Origin: Pseudomonadota bacterium
GTDB lineage: Bacteria; Pseudomonadota; Gammaproteobacteria; Enterobacterales; Enterobacteriaceae
Assembly: GCA_018261615.1 (NCBI GenBank)
Contig: JAGTSE010000050.1
Location: forward strand, 1-44,856
Length of the DNA stretch: 44,856 bases
Direction: 5' to 3'
Both the position numbers and the translations under genes were made by a program. The notes beneath the pieces are model-generated. The model saw only the letters and a list, made by a program, of their open reading frames with translations, searched no databases and was not told the origin of the DNA. This document shows positions 18,118-27,587 of the stretch, piece after piece (the first letter of the stretch is position 1; the number at the start of each line of letters is the position of its first letter).

Positions 18118-19518
18118 ATGACAACGCATCGCAGTGAGAAAGATTCGATGGGCGCCATCGATGTTCCGGCCGATAAACTGTGGGGAGCGCAAACCCAGCG
18201 GTCGTTGGAGCATTTCCGCATTTCCACCGAGAAAATGCCGGTCTCGCTGATCCACGCGCTGGCGCTGACCAAGCGTGCAGCGGCGAAGGTGAACCAGGAT
18301 CTGGGGCTGTTGCCTGAAGAGAAGGCTCGCGCGATTATCGCGGCGGCAGATGAAGTACTGGCGGGCAAACATCCCGATGAGTTTCCGCTCGCCATCTGGC
18401 AGACCGGCTCCGGCACGCAGAGCAACATGAATATGAACGAGGTTCTGGCGAATCGCGGCAGCGAGATCCTCGGCGGCGTGCGCGGAATGGATCGCAAAAT
18501 CCACCCTAATGACGACGTAAACAAAAGCCAGAGCTCCAACGACGTTTTTCCTACCGCGATGCATGTCGCGGCGCTGATTGGCGTGCGCGAACACCTGCTG
18601 CCGCAATTGCTGGTGCTGAAAAACACGCTTGTGGAGAAGTCCCGCGCTTTCGCTGACATTGTGAAAATTGGCCGCACCCACTTGCAGGATGCAACACCGC
18701 TGACGCTTGGTCAGGAGATCTCTGGTTGGGTCGCGATGCTGGAACACAACCTGAAGCATATCGAATTAAGTCTGCCGCACTTAAGCGAGTTGGCGCTGGG
18801 CGGCACTGCTGTAGGCACGGGGCTGAATACGCACCCGGAATATGCAGAGCGTGTGGCGAAAGAGCTGGCGAGTTTCACGCAACAACCGTTTATCACTGCT
18901 CCCAATAAATTCGAGGCACTGGCCACCTGTGATGCGCTGGTGCATGCTCACGGAGCGTTAAAAGGGCTGGCCGCATCGCTGATGAAAATCGCCAACGATG
19001 TGCGCTGGCTGGCTTCCGGCCCGCGCTGCGGTATCGGCGAAATCGCTATTCCGGAAAACGAGCCGGGTAGCTCGATCATGCCGGGCAAAGTTAACCCGAC
19101 GCAGTGCGAAGCGATGACCATGTTGTGCAGCCAGGTGCTGGGCAATGACGTGGCGGTCAACATCGGCGGCGCATCCGGCAATTTCGAGCTGAATGTGTTC
19201 CGTCCGCTGGTTATCCATAACTTCCTGCAATCGGTGCGTTTATTGGCCGACGGAATAGAGAGCTTCAACAAGCATTGCGCGGTGGGCATTGAGCCCAATC
19301 GTGCGCGTATCGACCTGTTGCTCAATGAGTCGTTAATGTTGGTGACGGCGCTGAATACGCATATCGGTTACGACAAAGCGGCAGAAATTGCCAAAAAAGC
19401 CCATAAAGAGGGACTAACGCTGAAAGCCTCGGCGCTGGCACTCGGCTACCTGACAGAGGCCGAGTTTGACAGCTGGGTACGTCCGGAGTCGATGGTCGGC
19501 AGCATGAAACGGGCCTAA
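18118..19518 (+). CDS. fumC: Class II fumarate hydratase FumC
   Basis: A 466-residue homotetrameric, cluster-free fumarase that replaces FumA under iron limitation or oxidative stress. The superfamily signature GSSIMPGKVNP is present near residue 317, along with the active-site segments TGSGTQSNMN and GRTHLQDATP. The start at 18118 follows AAGGAGAAAGTA; an upstream in-frame ATG adds 18 residues not found in the family. Its stop codon overlaps that of the convergent gene tus. Confidence 0.97.
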   Translation: MTTHRSEKDSMGAIDVPADKLWGAQTQRSLEHFRISTEKMPVSLIHALALTKRAAAKVNQDLGLLPEEKARAIIAAADEVLAGKHPDEFPLAIWQTGSGTQSNMNMNEVLANRGSEILGGVRGMDRKIHPNDDVNKSQSSNDVFPTAMHVAALIGVREHLLPQLLVLKNTLVEKSRAFADIVKIGRTHLQDATPLTLGQEISGWVAMLEHNLKHIELSLPHLSELALGGTAVGTGLNTHPEYAERVAKELASFTQQPFITAPNKFEALATCDALVHAHGALKGLAASLMKIANDVRWLASGPRCGIGEIAIPENEPGSSIMPGKVNPTQCEAMTMLCSQVLGNDVAVNIGGASGNFELNVFRPLVIHNFLQSVRLLADGIESFNKHCAVGIEPNRARIDLLLNESLMLVTALNTHIGYDKAAEIAKKAHKEGLTLKASALALGYLTEAEFDSWVRPESMVGSMKRA

Positions 19519-20444
19519 CTTGCCAGATAAAGGTGCAGCCGCGGGATCAACATCGTCAGCGGCTGTGCCTGCGGTTTGAAACGGTGCTGTATATTATCGG
19601 CGTTGTAATCCAGCAGTTCGCCAATATCCGGCACCGTCCCGCCATTTTCCTCTGAAATCAGCGCAATCATCGGTGTCGGGCAAGCGTATTGCACCTGCTT
19701 TTGCGAACCGGAATACCAGATGCGCGCAATCGGCTGTACCTTCACCGGGCGTTTAATTTTCAGCCGCGCTTGCTTTGGCAGTGCGGCAATATCGTTGTAC
19801 TCCTGTTCGACTTTCGCCAGCCACTGCTCCCGTGTGAAGGCTGAAACAGCGCGCGGTGATTTCAGGCTTTTCTCCAGTTGCGCCAGCACCTCATCTCGCG
19901 TGAGGTTTTTGATGATGTGTTTATTGGCCCAGCCGAAACGGATGGTAGCGGGGGAATGGATCAACGTTAGCGTGCGGTAGGCATTGAGGGTGATCAGACC
20001 CGGTAAATGACGATGTACCCACTCAAAACGTGCGGCGGGCACCAGCCCTGATTCCACGGTGACAATCCGTTCAAAGGTCAGTTTCAACGAATTGATTGCG
20101 CTGATGCGCTGTTCCAGCGCCTGACGAGTCGTCTCATTGGTTTGATAACACATTACACCCGGTAGCCGCACCGCGGCTTTGCTGCTGCGGTTCTCCGACT
20201 GCTGCTGAATGAACAGATGCGTGTAGTGGTTGAGCGTCAGCTCTGCCGCGCGTCGGCCAATATGTTGTTTGACGTGAATAGTAGGCAGGGGATCGTGCTC
20301 CGCGCCTTTGGCAATTTCCGGCAAGGTGAAGACGCGCCCGGCCATCAGACGACACTCCACCAGCGCCGCTTTCAATGCGCCGAGTTCATGTTCAAGCTGC
20401 CGAAAAGTGGTGTTCAGACGTTCGATAAGATCCAGCTCCGCCAT
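19515..20444 (-). CDS. tus: DNA replication terminus site-binding protein Tus
   Basis: A 309-residue monomeric protein, exactly the E. coli length, that binds Ter sites and stops replication forks in one direction. The conserved block LFIQQQSENRSSKAAVRLPG and FEWVHRHLPGLITLNAYRTL match E. coli, as do the DNA-contacting region LKIKRPVKVQPIAR and the C-terminal IPRLHLYLAS. The gene starts 10 bp from a Ter site, which in E. coli overlaps the tus promoter and makes Tus repress its own synthesis. Confidence 0.97.
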   Translation of the reverse strand: MAELDLIERLNTTFRQLEHELGALKAALVECRLMAGRVFTLPEIAKGAEHDPLPTIHVKQHIGRRAAELTLNHYTHLFIQQQSENRSSKAAVRLPGVMCYQTNETTRQALEQRISAINSLKLTFERIVTVESGLVPAARFEWVHRHLPGLITLNAYRTLTLIHSPATIRFGWANKHIIKNLTRDEVLAQLEKSLKSPRAVSAFTREQWLAKVEQEYNDIAALPKQARLKIKRPVKVQPIARIWYSGSQKQVQYACPTPMIALISEENGGTVPDIGELLDYNADNIQHRFKPQAQPLTMLIPRLHLYLAS

Positions 20445-20454
20445 CCTGATCTCT

Positions 20455-20476
20455 CCATTAGTTACAACATACTATT
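20455..20476 (-). other. Replication termination site (Ter, TerB position)
   Basis: On the minus strand the sequence reads AATAGTATGTTGTAACTAAT, containing the invariant Ter core GTATGTTGTAACTAA. It lies immediately upstream of tus, where E. coli has TerB. From the known asymmetry (the GC pair at the 5' end of this strand marks the blocking face), forks arriving from higher window coordinates should be arrested and those moving rightwards should pass; that orientation is inferred. Confidence 0.93.
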
Positions 20477-20523
20477 TAATTTATAACACAGATGTCTGCA
20501 TTCGGCTACTGTGCCGCTGCGGT

Positions 20524-21819
20524 TCAGGAGGGCTGTGAAATGTGGTGGTAGATGGGCCAGCTAAAAGTAAATTGCGCACCGCCCAATTCGCTTTGTGAGC
20601 AACTGACTTCACCGCCGAAAGCCTGGGCTATCGAATGCACAATAGCCAGCCCCAGGCCGCAGCCGCCGGTTGCGCGATCGCGGCTGGGATCGAGGCGGAC
20701 AAAAGGCTCGAACACACGCTGGCGTTCTTCGGGCGCAATACCCGGACCATCATCTTCGACAGTCATGCAGGCCTGCGAGCCCTGGCGCTGTAAGGTGACC
20801 CGCACGGTTTGCTGGCTGTAACGTAGCGCATTGTTTACCAGGTTATCCAGCACGCGTTCCATCAGGCGCATATCGAGCGCACCATATTCTTCGCCGGGCG
20901 TGGCGGTCAGCAACAATGTGTGCTGCGGGTTCATGCTGCGGGCATCATCCATATAGCTGTGAAACCAGGCAGGCAGATTCGGGGTGGTGAGTTTCAGCTC
21001 AGTTTGCGGGCGATCGAGCCGGGCATAGGTCAGCAGTTCTTCAATTAATGCTTCCAGTTGCCCGATATCCCGGTTCAGCGCCGCGTGCTCGGTTTCACTC
21101 AGATTATCGCTCATCTCCAGCCGGTAGCGCAGCCTGACCAGCGGCGTGCGTAGCTCGTGGGCGATACCGTCAATCAAATGTTTTTTACTGGCGATCAGCG
21201 CATTGATGTTATCAGCCATCTGGTTAAAGGCGATGCCGAGCCGCTCAAAGCTGGAATTACTGTCGAAATGAATACGTTCCTCCAGATGGCCATCACCAAA
21301 ACGCTGTGCGGCAGATTCCAGCCGCAGCATCTCCTGCCAATGCGGGCGCATCCAGATAAATACCGGAAAGGCGAGCGAGATGGCAATCAGCGCCATCAGC
21401 GACATATCCAGCAGTCGCGTCTCATGCAGGAAAAAGAGATAGGGCACCGGGCCGACAGCCAGCACATAATGGCTGCGGGGAATGCGCTGAATAAAGGTGT
21501 ATTCAGAATCCAGCGCCACAATATCGCCTTCGCGCAGCCGTTGAGCAGCGGGTTCCTTGAGGGTGAATTTATTCATCGGTTCAATGCGCAGATTGAATGA
21601 CAAATTCAGATCCAGCTCTTTCAGTGTTTTTGCCCATTGATGCGGCGGGATTTCGCGCAGTTCGCTGCGCATTAAATAGAGGGAGCTTTTCATCAGGTCG
21701 TCCAGCGACTGACGTCCTGCGCGCTCGGCGGTAAATTTATAAACCAGACCCACCAGCATCGTCATGACCAGAAAACAGACGAACAGCAAAAGGTAAAACT
21801 GGACGAACAGTTTTTTCAT
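20524..21819 (-). CDS. rstB: Sensor histidine kinase RstB
   Basis: A 431-residue inner-membrane kinase. It has TM1 at about residues 7-26, a periplasmic sensor region to about residue 135, TM2 to about 155, a HAMP linker, then the DHp domain with the phospho-acceptor His in DGIAHELRTPLVRLRYRLEM. The HATPase domain shows NALRY, DDGPGI and GCGLGLAI. It phosphorylates RstA. It lies 21 bp after rstA on the same strand. In E. coli the pair belongs to the PhoP regulon and affects acid response and fork-barrier-linked genes. Confidence 0.95.
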   Translation of the reverse strand: MKKLFVQFYLLLFVCFLVMTMLVGLVYKFTAERAGRQSLDDLMKSSLYLMRSELREIPPHQWAKTLKELDLNLSFNLRIEPMNKFTLKEPAAQRLREGDIVALDSEYTFIQRIPRSHYVLAVGPVPYLFFLHETRLLDMSLMALIAISLAFPVFIWMRPHWQEMLRLESAAQRFGDGHLEERIHFDSNSSFERLGIAFNQMADNINALIASKKHLIDGIAHELRTPLVRLRYRLEMSDNLSETEHAALNRDIGQLEALIEELLTYARLDRPQTELKLTTPNLPAWFHSYMDDARSMNPQHTLLLTATPGEEYGALDMRLMERVLDNLVNNALRYSQQTVRVTLQRQGSQACMTVEDDGPGIAPEERQRVFEPFVRLDPSRDRATGGCGLGLAIVHSIAQAFGGEVSCSQSELGGAQFTFSWPIYHHISQPS

Positions 21820-21840
21820 CGTGACACCTGGTTAAGAGCT

Positions 21841-22557
21841 TCAGTTGTCCCACGCGTGCGGCGCGAACAGGTAGCCTTTGTTACGGACGGTTTTGATACG
21901 ATAAGGTTCGGTGGCGCTGTCGAGCAGCTTTTTTCGCAGACGGGAGATCGCCACATCGACGCTGCGATCCATGCCGTCATAACTGACGCCGCGCAGGTTT
22001 TTCAGCAGTGCGTCCCGGTCCATGATCTGTCCGGCGTGGGTTGCCAGCTCCCACAGCAGCTCGAAATCCGCCGTCGAGAGCGAAACCTGCTCGCCTGCCA
22101 GCAGCACCTGGCGGTTAACTGGATCGATAGACAACGTGCCGAAGCTGATAGCTTTATGCTGCTTCAGCGACGGAACCGCAGGTTCCGCCGCGACGCCAGT
22201 GCGCTGTCGCAAATGTAACCGCAGCCGGGCCAGCAGCACAGCAGGTGGCGTGGTTTTGAGTATGTAGTCGTTGGCACCCATCTCCAGTGACAGAATATGG
22301 TTCATATCGCTGTCGAGCGAGGTGAGTAACACAATCGGGCCGTTCCACTGGCTTCGCAGGTCACGGCACAGCGTCATACCGTCTTTACCCGGCAGCATAA
22401 TATCCAGCAGCACCAGCTCCGGTTTTTCACGGGCGATCACCTCTTCGGCACGATCGCCGCGGGGTTCGACAATGACATCCATATCGTGCTTGCCCAGATA
22501 AGCCGCAATCAGTGCGCCGACTTCCGGGTCGTCTTCCACAAAAACGATCTTATTCAT
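21841..22557 (-). CDS. rstA: OmpR-family response regulator RstA
   Basis: A 238-residue regulator with a receiver domain (acidic pocket EDD near residue 8, phospho-Asp in LLDIMLPGKDG near residue 52, conserved Thr/Ser and Lys) and a C-terminal winged helix (GVSYDGMDRSVDVAISRLRKK). It matches E. coli RstA throughout except for a variable linker. A TGTTTA half-site lies about 35 bp upstream, but the second half of a PhoP box is not convincing. Confidence 0.96.
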   Translation of the reverse strand: MNKIVFVEDDPEVGALIAAYLGKHDMDVIVEPRGDRAEEVIAREKPELVLLDIMLPGKDGMTLCRDLRSQWNGPIVLLTSLDSDMNHILSLEMGANDYILKTTPPAVLLARLRLHLRQRTGVAAEPAVPSLKQHKAISFGTLSIDPVNRQVLLAGEQVSLSTADFELLWELATHAGQIMDRDALLKNLRGVSYDGMDRSVDVAISRLRKKLLDSATEPYRIKTVRNKGYLFAPHAWDN

Positions 22558-22684
22558 ATGCCAGTGTTATAGATAAAAACGTAAACATACACCGCCTTGC
22601 GGTAAGCTGCTATTACTCTTTTCTGAAAGCTATACGCTCAGTTATGCTATAGGTCGTTGTTGTTAAAGTATTAAAGGGAAAATT

Positions 22685-23020
22685 ATGGGGTTGTTTTTTA
22701 AAGCTATGCTTGGCGCGCTGGTGGTGCTGTTGATCGGCGCATTAGCAAAAACAAAAAATTACTATATTGCCGGGCTGATCCCACTGTTCCCGACCTTTGC
22801 GTTGATCGCCCACTATATCGTGGCGACCGAACGCGGCGTGGAAGCGTTGCGCACTACCATCGTGTTCGGTATGTGGGCGATCATTCCCTATTTTGTCTAT
22901 CTGCTGTCGCTGTGGTATTTCACCGGTATGATGCGCGTCTGGCCAGCGCTAGGCTGCGCAGTATTGTGCTGGTGCCTCAGCGCCTGGCTGTTAATTTTTG
23001 TCTGGAGCCGTACCCATTAA
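22685..23020 (+). CDS. ydgC: GlpM-family inner membrane protein YdgC
   Basis: A 111-residue, four-helix inner-membrane protein matching E. coli YdgC (GlpM family, function unknown). It begins MGLFFKAMLGALVVLLIGAL and contains the conserved GLIPLFPTFALIAHYIVATERG. AAAGGGAAAATT precedes the ATG. It is divergent from rstA and its stop codon overlaps that of ydgI by four bases, with no folM gene between them. Confidence 0.92.
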   Translation: MGLFFKAMLGALVVLLIGALAKTKNYYIAGLIPLFPTFALIAHYIVATERGVEALRTTIVFGMWAIIPYFVYLLSLWYFTGMMRVWPALGCAVLCWCLSAWLLIFVWSRTH

Positions 23021-24399
23021 CGCACCAGTATCCAGGTTGCCGGAACAGCGGCAATTAGCAGTAGGCCTATCAGCGCTTTTTCCCGCTGTTTCAGCGCGTC
23101 GGTCATTTTGTGTGTGTGACGGGCATACATAAAGACCAGCAGGCCCGGCGCGTAAAGCACCACGGAGAGCAGCAGGTGCATCGGCCCGGAGGCGTACAGT
23201 AACCACAACCCGTACAGGCAGGCACCAATGGCGACCGCCTGGTGCAGCGGGCGGCGGGCCATTTTCAGCAGGAAGGCACCAACGAGGAAGTAGGGCACCA
23301 GAATCATCTCTGAGGCGATGGTCAGCAGTGTGTTGTAATCCGAGCCAGTAAGCCAGATCAGCACCAGGCAGACCTGCACGCTGCTATTGGTCAGCCACAG
23401 CGAGGCGGCTGGTGCGCTGTTTTTATTCTGGCGCGCAAAAATGCGCGGGAAGGCTTTATGCGTCGCCGCCAGCAGTGGAACTTCGGCGGCCATAATGGTC
23501 CAGCTCAGATAAGCGCCACATACGGAGATAATCAATCCGGCGGCAATCACCACTTCACCCCAGCTACCGAGTAGCCTGACCATCAACCCGGCCATTGACG
23601 GGTTACGCATTTCTGCCAGTTCCGTACGTGGAATCACACCGAGAGAAAGCAGGGTGACCAGCAGATAGACCGTAAGTGCTGCCAGCACCGCCAGCAGGGT
23701 GGCGCGACCAACATCCTGTTTATTACGTGCTCTTGCTGATACTACTACGGCGCCTTCCACACCGATAAACACCCACAAGGTGATCAGCATGGTGTTTTTG
23801 ATCTGTTCCCAGACAGGAACGCCGATCGCGATACCGCTGAAGTCCAGACGGAACTTGTCGAGGTTAAATGCCAGCGCGGCCAGCACGACAAACAATCCAA
23901 GTGGCACCAGTTTCGCCAGCGTGGCGGCAAGATTAATGCTTGCCGCTGTCTGCACGCCGCGCAGGACCAGCGCGTGAACAATCCACAGCAACGCAGATGC
24001 GCCGACGATCGATTGCCAGGTATTTCCATCGCCAAACAGACGCAGCGCGGGAGTATCGGTAAAGAAACTCAGTGCGGAAAAGACAATCACCAGATAAGAG
24101 ACGTTAGCAATAACCGCACATAGCCAGTATCCCCAGGCCGAGCAGAAGCCGATCAGCTCGCCGAACCCTTCGCGGGCGTAGGTAAAAATACCGCCATCCA
24201 GATCCGGGCGGATACGCGTCAAAATCAGCATCGCAAAGGCGAGCAGCAGTATTCCCACGCCGGTGATCACCCAGCCGATGATCAACGCCGCCGGACTGGC
24301 GACTTCCGCCATATTCTGCGGCAGGCTAAATACGCCAGCGCCGAGCATGGAGCTCAAAACCAGCGCAGTTAAAGCGCTAAGGCCTAGTTTTTTTTCCAT
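23017..24399 (-). CDS. ydgI: APC-family basic amino acid/ornithine antiporter-like YdgI
   Basis: A 460-residue, twelve-helix amino acid transporter of the APC superfamily, arginine:ornithine antiporter (ArcD) type. The first helix carries ALVLSSMLGAGVFSLPQNMA, the unwound GxGxF-type substrate site of the family. FGELIGFCSAWGYWLCAVIAN and WVFIGVEGAVVVSARARN are also conserved. ATG 24399 restores the E. coli start MEKKLGLS; the longer upstream reading is not supported. The true substrate in enterics has not been settled as far as I know. Confidence 0.92.
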   Translation of the reverse strand: MEKKLGLSALTALVLSSMLGAGVFSLPQNMAEVASPAALIIGWVITGVGILLLAFAMLILTRIRPDLDGGIFTYAREGFGELIGFCSAWGYWLCAVIANVSYLVIVFSALSFFTDTPALRLFGDGNTWQSIVGASALLWIVHALVLRGVQTAASINLAATLAKLVPLGLFVVLAALAFNLDKFRLDFSGIAIGVPVWEQIKNTMLITLWVFIGVEGAVVVSARARNKQDVGRATLLAVLAALTVYLLVTLLSLGVIPRTELAEMRNPSMAGLMVRLLGSWGEVVIAAGLIISVCGAYLSWTIMAAEVPLLAATHKAFPRIFARQNKNSAPAASLWLTNSSVQVCLVLIWLTGSDYNTLLTIASEMILVPYFLVGAFLLKMARRPLHQAVAIGACLYGLWLLYASGPMHLLLSVVLYAPGLLVFMYARHTHKMTDALKQREKALIGLLLIAAVPATWILVR

Positions 24400-24552
24400 T
24401 GTTATCCTGTCAACAAATGCGGCTAATCCAGAATAATTATTTTGCCATGGCGCATAAATATGGTGGATATCACTGAGGCGCGGGATTCTACGGAGTGTCA
24501 TAAAGGCATGCAATGCTGTCGATGACAATTTTGCGAAAAAACGGGAAAAAAG

Positions 24553-24577
24553 CGAAAAAAAAGCGGCCGAAGCCGCC
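24553..24577 (-). terminator. Rho-independent terminator of ydgH
   Basis: On the minus strand GCGGC-TTCG-GCCGC forms a compact tetraloop hairpin followed by eight T. It lies about 16 bp after the ydgH stop codon. Confidence 0.85.
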
Positions 24578-24593
24578 TGATTCAGGAATGCGC

Positions 24594-25538
24594 TTACTTA
24601 TAGAGATCGGCGCTGATGGTCATGTTGTTGCCGCTTTCTGACCACTGGCGCGTGATGTGGTAATACTTCGCGCCTTTCTGCGCGGCACGTTTAGCGACCT
24701 GATAGGAGATTTCCGTCATGTTGCCGTAGTTGCCGGTAAACTTGATGCTGTCGAACGGAACCATCTGCGCAGCCGTGATTTTGTTCAGCTCTTCGACTTT
24801 GGTACCATCAGGCAGTGTGACACTGTAACGCCCGCCGGATGTGGATTGTGTTTCGAAGAAACGACCAACACCCACGCCTGCTGTTGCATCGCTGGCCACG
24901 CCTGGGATTTCAACTTTCTTCGCTTCTTCACCGCCTTTAGCCAACGCAGCGCGGCCCGCATCGGAATCACGCGGAATGGCATCTGCGCTCTGAATAACGC
25001 GTTTTTTGGCGTCGGCTTTATAGATGAAAGCGGTGATGAGCTGGTTGCCGCCCTGGTTCGCATCAACCTGGCGAACGATAAAGAAAGACGCTGCGCCTTT
25101 TGCGCTGGCGGCTTTGGTGATAGCGTCGTTGACTTCAGGCTGCGTGCGGTAGAAGCCCTGAACAGTGACGGTATCGTACGGCTCAAGCGCGATGGCAACA
25201 TCTTTTGGTAATTCTGTTACGCCGTTGATCACGCGGAAGGCCGGACGCTCTGCTTTTGCAGCGTCGGCTTTATAGAGATCGACGGTGGCGCGTTGGTTGC
25301 CGCTGTTGCCCGCATCAGAGGTATCTACAACATAAAATGCGGCTGCGCCTTCTTTATCCGCGCGTTTGGATGCCGCGCTGACGGCATCACCAATGGCATT
25401 AAAGCGACCGGTAATGACGATGCGATCGTAAGGTTTTACTGCCTCTGCCTGCTCCGGTGTTAACTCCGTGGCTGCGTTCGCTGTCATCACTGTGGCAGAT
25501 AAAAGAGCTGACGCCAGGAGGGTATACTTAAGCTTCAT
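24594..25538 (-). CDS. ydgH: DUF1471 (YhcN-type) periplasmic protein YdgH
   Basis: A 314-residue secreted protein with a clear signal peptide (MKLKYTLLASALLSATVMTANA) and three repeated DUF1471/YhcN domains. Each has the pattern PYD(R/T)(I/V)..G.(F/Y) followed by a Lys/Ala-rich helix and FY(V/I)(V/T)R. The start at 25538 follows AAGGACTATTTTT. Members of this enterobacterial family are linked to envelope stress and biofilm; the exact role of YdgH is not defined by sequence. It is divergent from pntA across a 509-bp gap in which I see no other gene. Confidence 0.93.
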   Translation of the reverse strand: MKLKYTLLASALLSATVMTANAATELTPEQAEAVKPYDRIVITGRFNAIGDAVSAASKRADKEGAAAFYVVDTSDAGNSGNQRATVDLYKADAAKAERPAFRVINGVTELPKDVAIALEPYDTVTVQGFYRTQPEVNDAITKAASAKGAASFFIVRQVDANQGGNQLITAFIYKADAKKRVIQSADAIPRDSDAGRAALAKGGEEAKKVEIPGVASDATAGVGVGRFFETQSTSGGRYSVTLPDGTKVEELNKITAAQMVPFDSIKFTGNYGNMTEISYQVAKRAAQKGAKYYHITRQWSESGNNMTISADLYK

Positions 25539-26047
25539 AAAAATAGTCCTTCGCCTTGCGCAAACCATAAACTGGTGTTGTTGTTGGGAAAACGTCGGTG
25601 ATTATTGCATTTAAACAGCGCTACTGTCTGCGTCATTTTTCACTGACTGTGCGATGAGGAGGCAAAAAACGATAACCTTTAGTGATATGTTGAAAAAACA
25701 GACGCTTGACCAGAAAAAGCGATATAGCATACAATTTTTAACGTTAATATATTGTTAAATGGCGACTCTTCGCTGGAGATTAATCGTGTTTTGCCGCTTC
25801 GCTTGAGCGGAATATCGGCCTGTTATAGCGAATTTAAGGAAAATAACCCTGCCAGAATCCCTCTACCATTCATATTCGCCGATAAAAGCACAATTTCTCT
25901 TTTTCGGCTGTGGATCACAGGCGTTATTTTCAGTAGGTTATAGAAAGTTTGTTACTGTTCTATTTTCCGGGGCTTTTGTGAAAACAGAGGTAAACGCCTT
26001 CGGGACGACTGACAAACCATCATCTAAATCCGATGGAAGGGAAAACT

Positions 26048-27577
26048 ATGCGTATTGGTGTACCTAAAGAACGGTTGGCCAATGAAACCCGCGTTGCGGC
26101 GACACCGAAAACGGTCGAGCAATTGCTTAAATTGGGTTTCAGCGTTGCGGTTGAAAGCGGCGCGGGCAAGCTGGCAAGTTTTGATGACGATGCGTTTACT
26201 CTGGCAGGAGCAACGATAGTCGATAGCAGCAACGTCTGGCATTCCGACGTGATCCTGAAAGTGAACGCGCCGGACGATGAAGAGATCTCGCTGCTCAATC
26301 CAGGCACGACGCTGGTCAGCTTTATCTGGCCTGCGCAGAACCCTGCGCTGATGGAGAAGCTGGCGGCGCGCATCGTGACCGTGATGGCGATGGATTCCGT
26401 ACCGCGTATCTCGCGTGCGCAGTCGCTGGATGCGCTCAGCTCAATGGCGAATATCGCGGGTTACCGTGCCATTGTTGAAGCTGCGCATGAGTTTGGGCGC
26501 TTCTTTACCGGGCAGATCACTGCGGCAGGAAAAGTTCCGCCGGCAAAAGTGATGGTTATCGGCGCGGGCGTCGCCGGCCTTGCCGCCATCGGCGCTGCCA
26601 ATAGCCTTGGCGCGATTGTTCGAGCGTTCGACACCCGTCCGGAAGTGAAGGAGCAGGTGCAAAGTATGGGCGCCGAATTCCTGGAACTCGATTTCGAAGA
26701 GGATGCGGGCAGCGGCGACGGCTACGCAAAAGTGATGTCCGAAGCCTTTATCAAGGCGGAGATGGAACTGTTTGCCGCGCAGGCGAAAGACGTCGATATC
26801 ATCGTCACTACAGCACTTATCCCTGGTAAACCGGCACCGAAGCTGATTACTCGTGAAATGGTCGACTCCATGAAGCCGGGCAGCGTGATTGTCGATCTGG
26901 CGTCGCAAAACGGCGGTAACTGCGAATACACCGTGCCGAATGAAATTAGCACCACGGCTAACGGCGTAAAAGTAATTGGTTATACCGATCTGCCAGGCCG
27001 CTTGCCGACGCAGTCCTCCCAACTTTACGGCACCAACCTGGTGAACCTGCTGAAACTACTGTGTGTAGAAAAAGACGGCAACGTGGTGGTCAACTTTGAT
27101 GATGTCGTGGTGCGCGGTGTAACCGTGGTTCGCGACGGCGAAATCACCTGGCCGGCGCCGCCGATTCAGGTTTCCGCACAGCCGCAGGCAGCACCAAAAG
27201 TGACCGTAGCGCCGAAAGAAGAAGCCAAACCGGTCTCGCCGTGGCGTAAATATGCGCTGATGGCGCTGGCGATCATTCTGTTTGGCTGGCTGGCGGATGT
27301 CGCGCCGAAAGAGTTCCTCGGCCACTTTACTGTCTTCGCGCTTTCGTGCGTGGTGGGTTACTACGTGGTGTGGAACGTGTCGCACGCGCTGCATACGCCG
27401 CTAATGTCGGTAACCAACGCGATTTCCGGCATTATTGTCGTCGGCGCGCTGTTGCAGATCGGCCATGGCGGCTGGGTCAGCTTTTTAAGCTTTATTGCGG
27501 TACTGATTGCCAGCATTAATATTTTTGGTGGTTTCACCGTCACTCAGCGCATGCTGAAAATGTTCCGGAAGAACTAA
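26048..27577 (+). CDS. pntA: NAD(P) transhydrogenase subunit alpha PntA
   Basis: A 509-residue subunit that couples proton re-entry to hydride transfer from NADH to NADP+. The cytosolic NAD(H)-binding domain I includes the Rossmann motif VIGAGVAGLAAIGAANSLGA, IVRAFDTRPEVKEQVQSMGAEF and the RQD-loop region. The C-terminal ~110 residues hold four helices of membrane domain II. The start at 26048 follows GGAAGGGAAAACT and matches the E. coli N-terminus. It is followed 10 bp later by pntB. Confidence 0.98.
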   Translation: MRIGVPKERLANETRVAATPKTVEQLLKLGFSVAVESGAGKLASFDDDAFTLAGATIVDSSNVWHSDVILKVNAPDDEEISLLNPGTTLVSFIWPAQNPALMEKLAARIVTVMAMDSVPRISRAQSLDALSSMANIAGYRAIVEAAHEFGRFFTGQITAAGKVPPAKVMVIGAGVAGLAAIGAANSLGAIVRAFDTRPEVKEQVQSMGAEFLELDFEEDAGSGDGYAKVMSEAFIKAEMELFAAQAKDVDIIVTTALIPGKPAPKLITREMVDSMKPGSVIVDLASQNGGNCEYTVPNEISTTANGVKVIGYTDLPGRLPTQSSQLYGTNLVNLLKLLCVEKDGNVVVNFDDVVVRGVTVVRDGEITWPAPPIQVSAQPQAAPKVTVAPKEEAKPVSPWRKYALMALAIILFGWLADVAPKEFLGHFTVFALSCVVGYYVVWNVSHALHTPLMSVTNAISGIIVVGALLQIGHGGWVSFLSFIAVLIASINIFGGFTVTQRMLKMFRKN

Positions 27578-27587
27578 GGGGTAACAG

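Noticed and set aside
17938..18759. Minus-strand ORF of 273 residues covering the fumC promoter and 5' end
   Set aside because: It lies antisense to well-conserved fumC and has no domain or ribosome site; a shadow in GC-rich DNA.
22560..22600. PhoP box upstream of rstA
   Set aside because: One TGTTTA half-site is present but the second half at the required five-base spacing is not recognisable.
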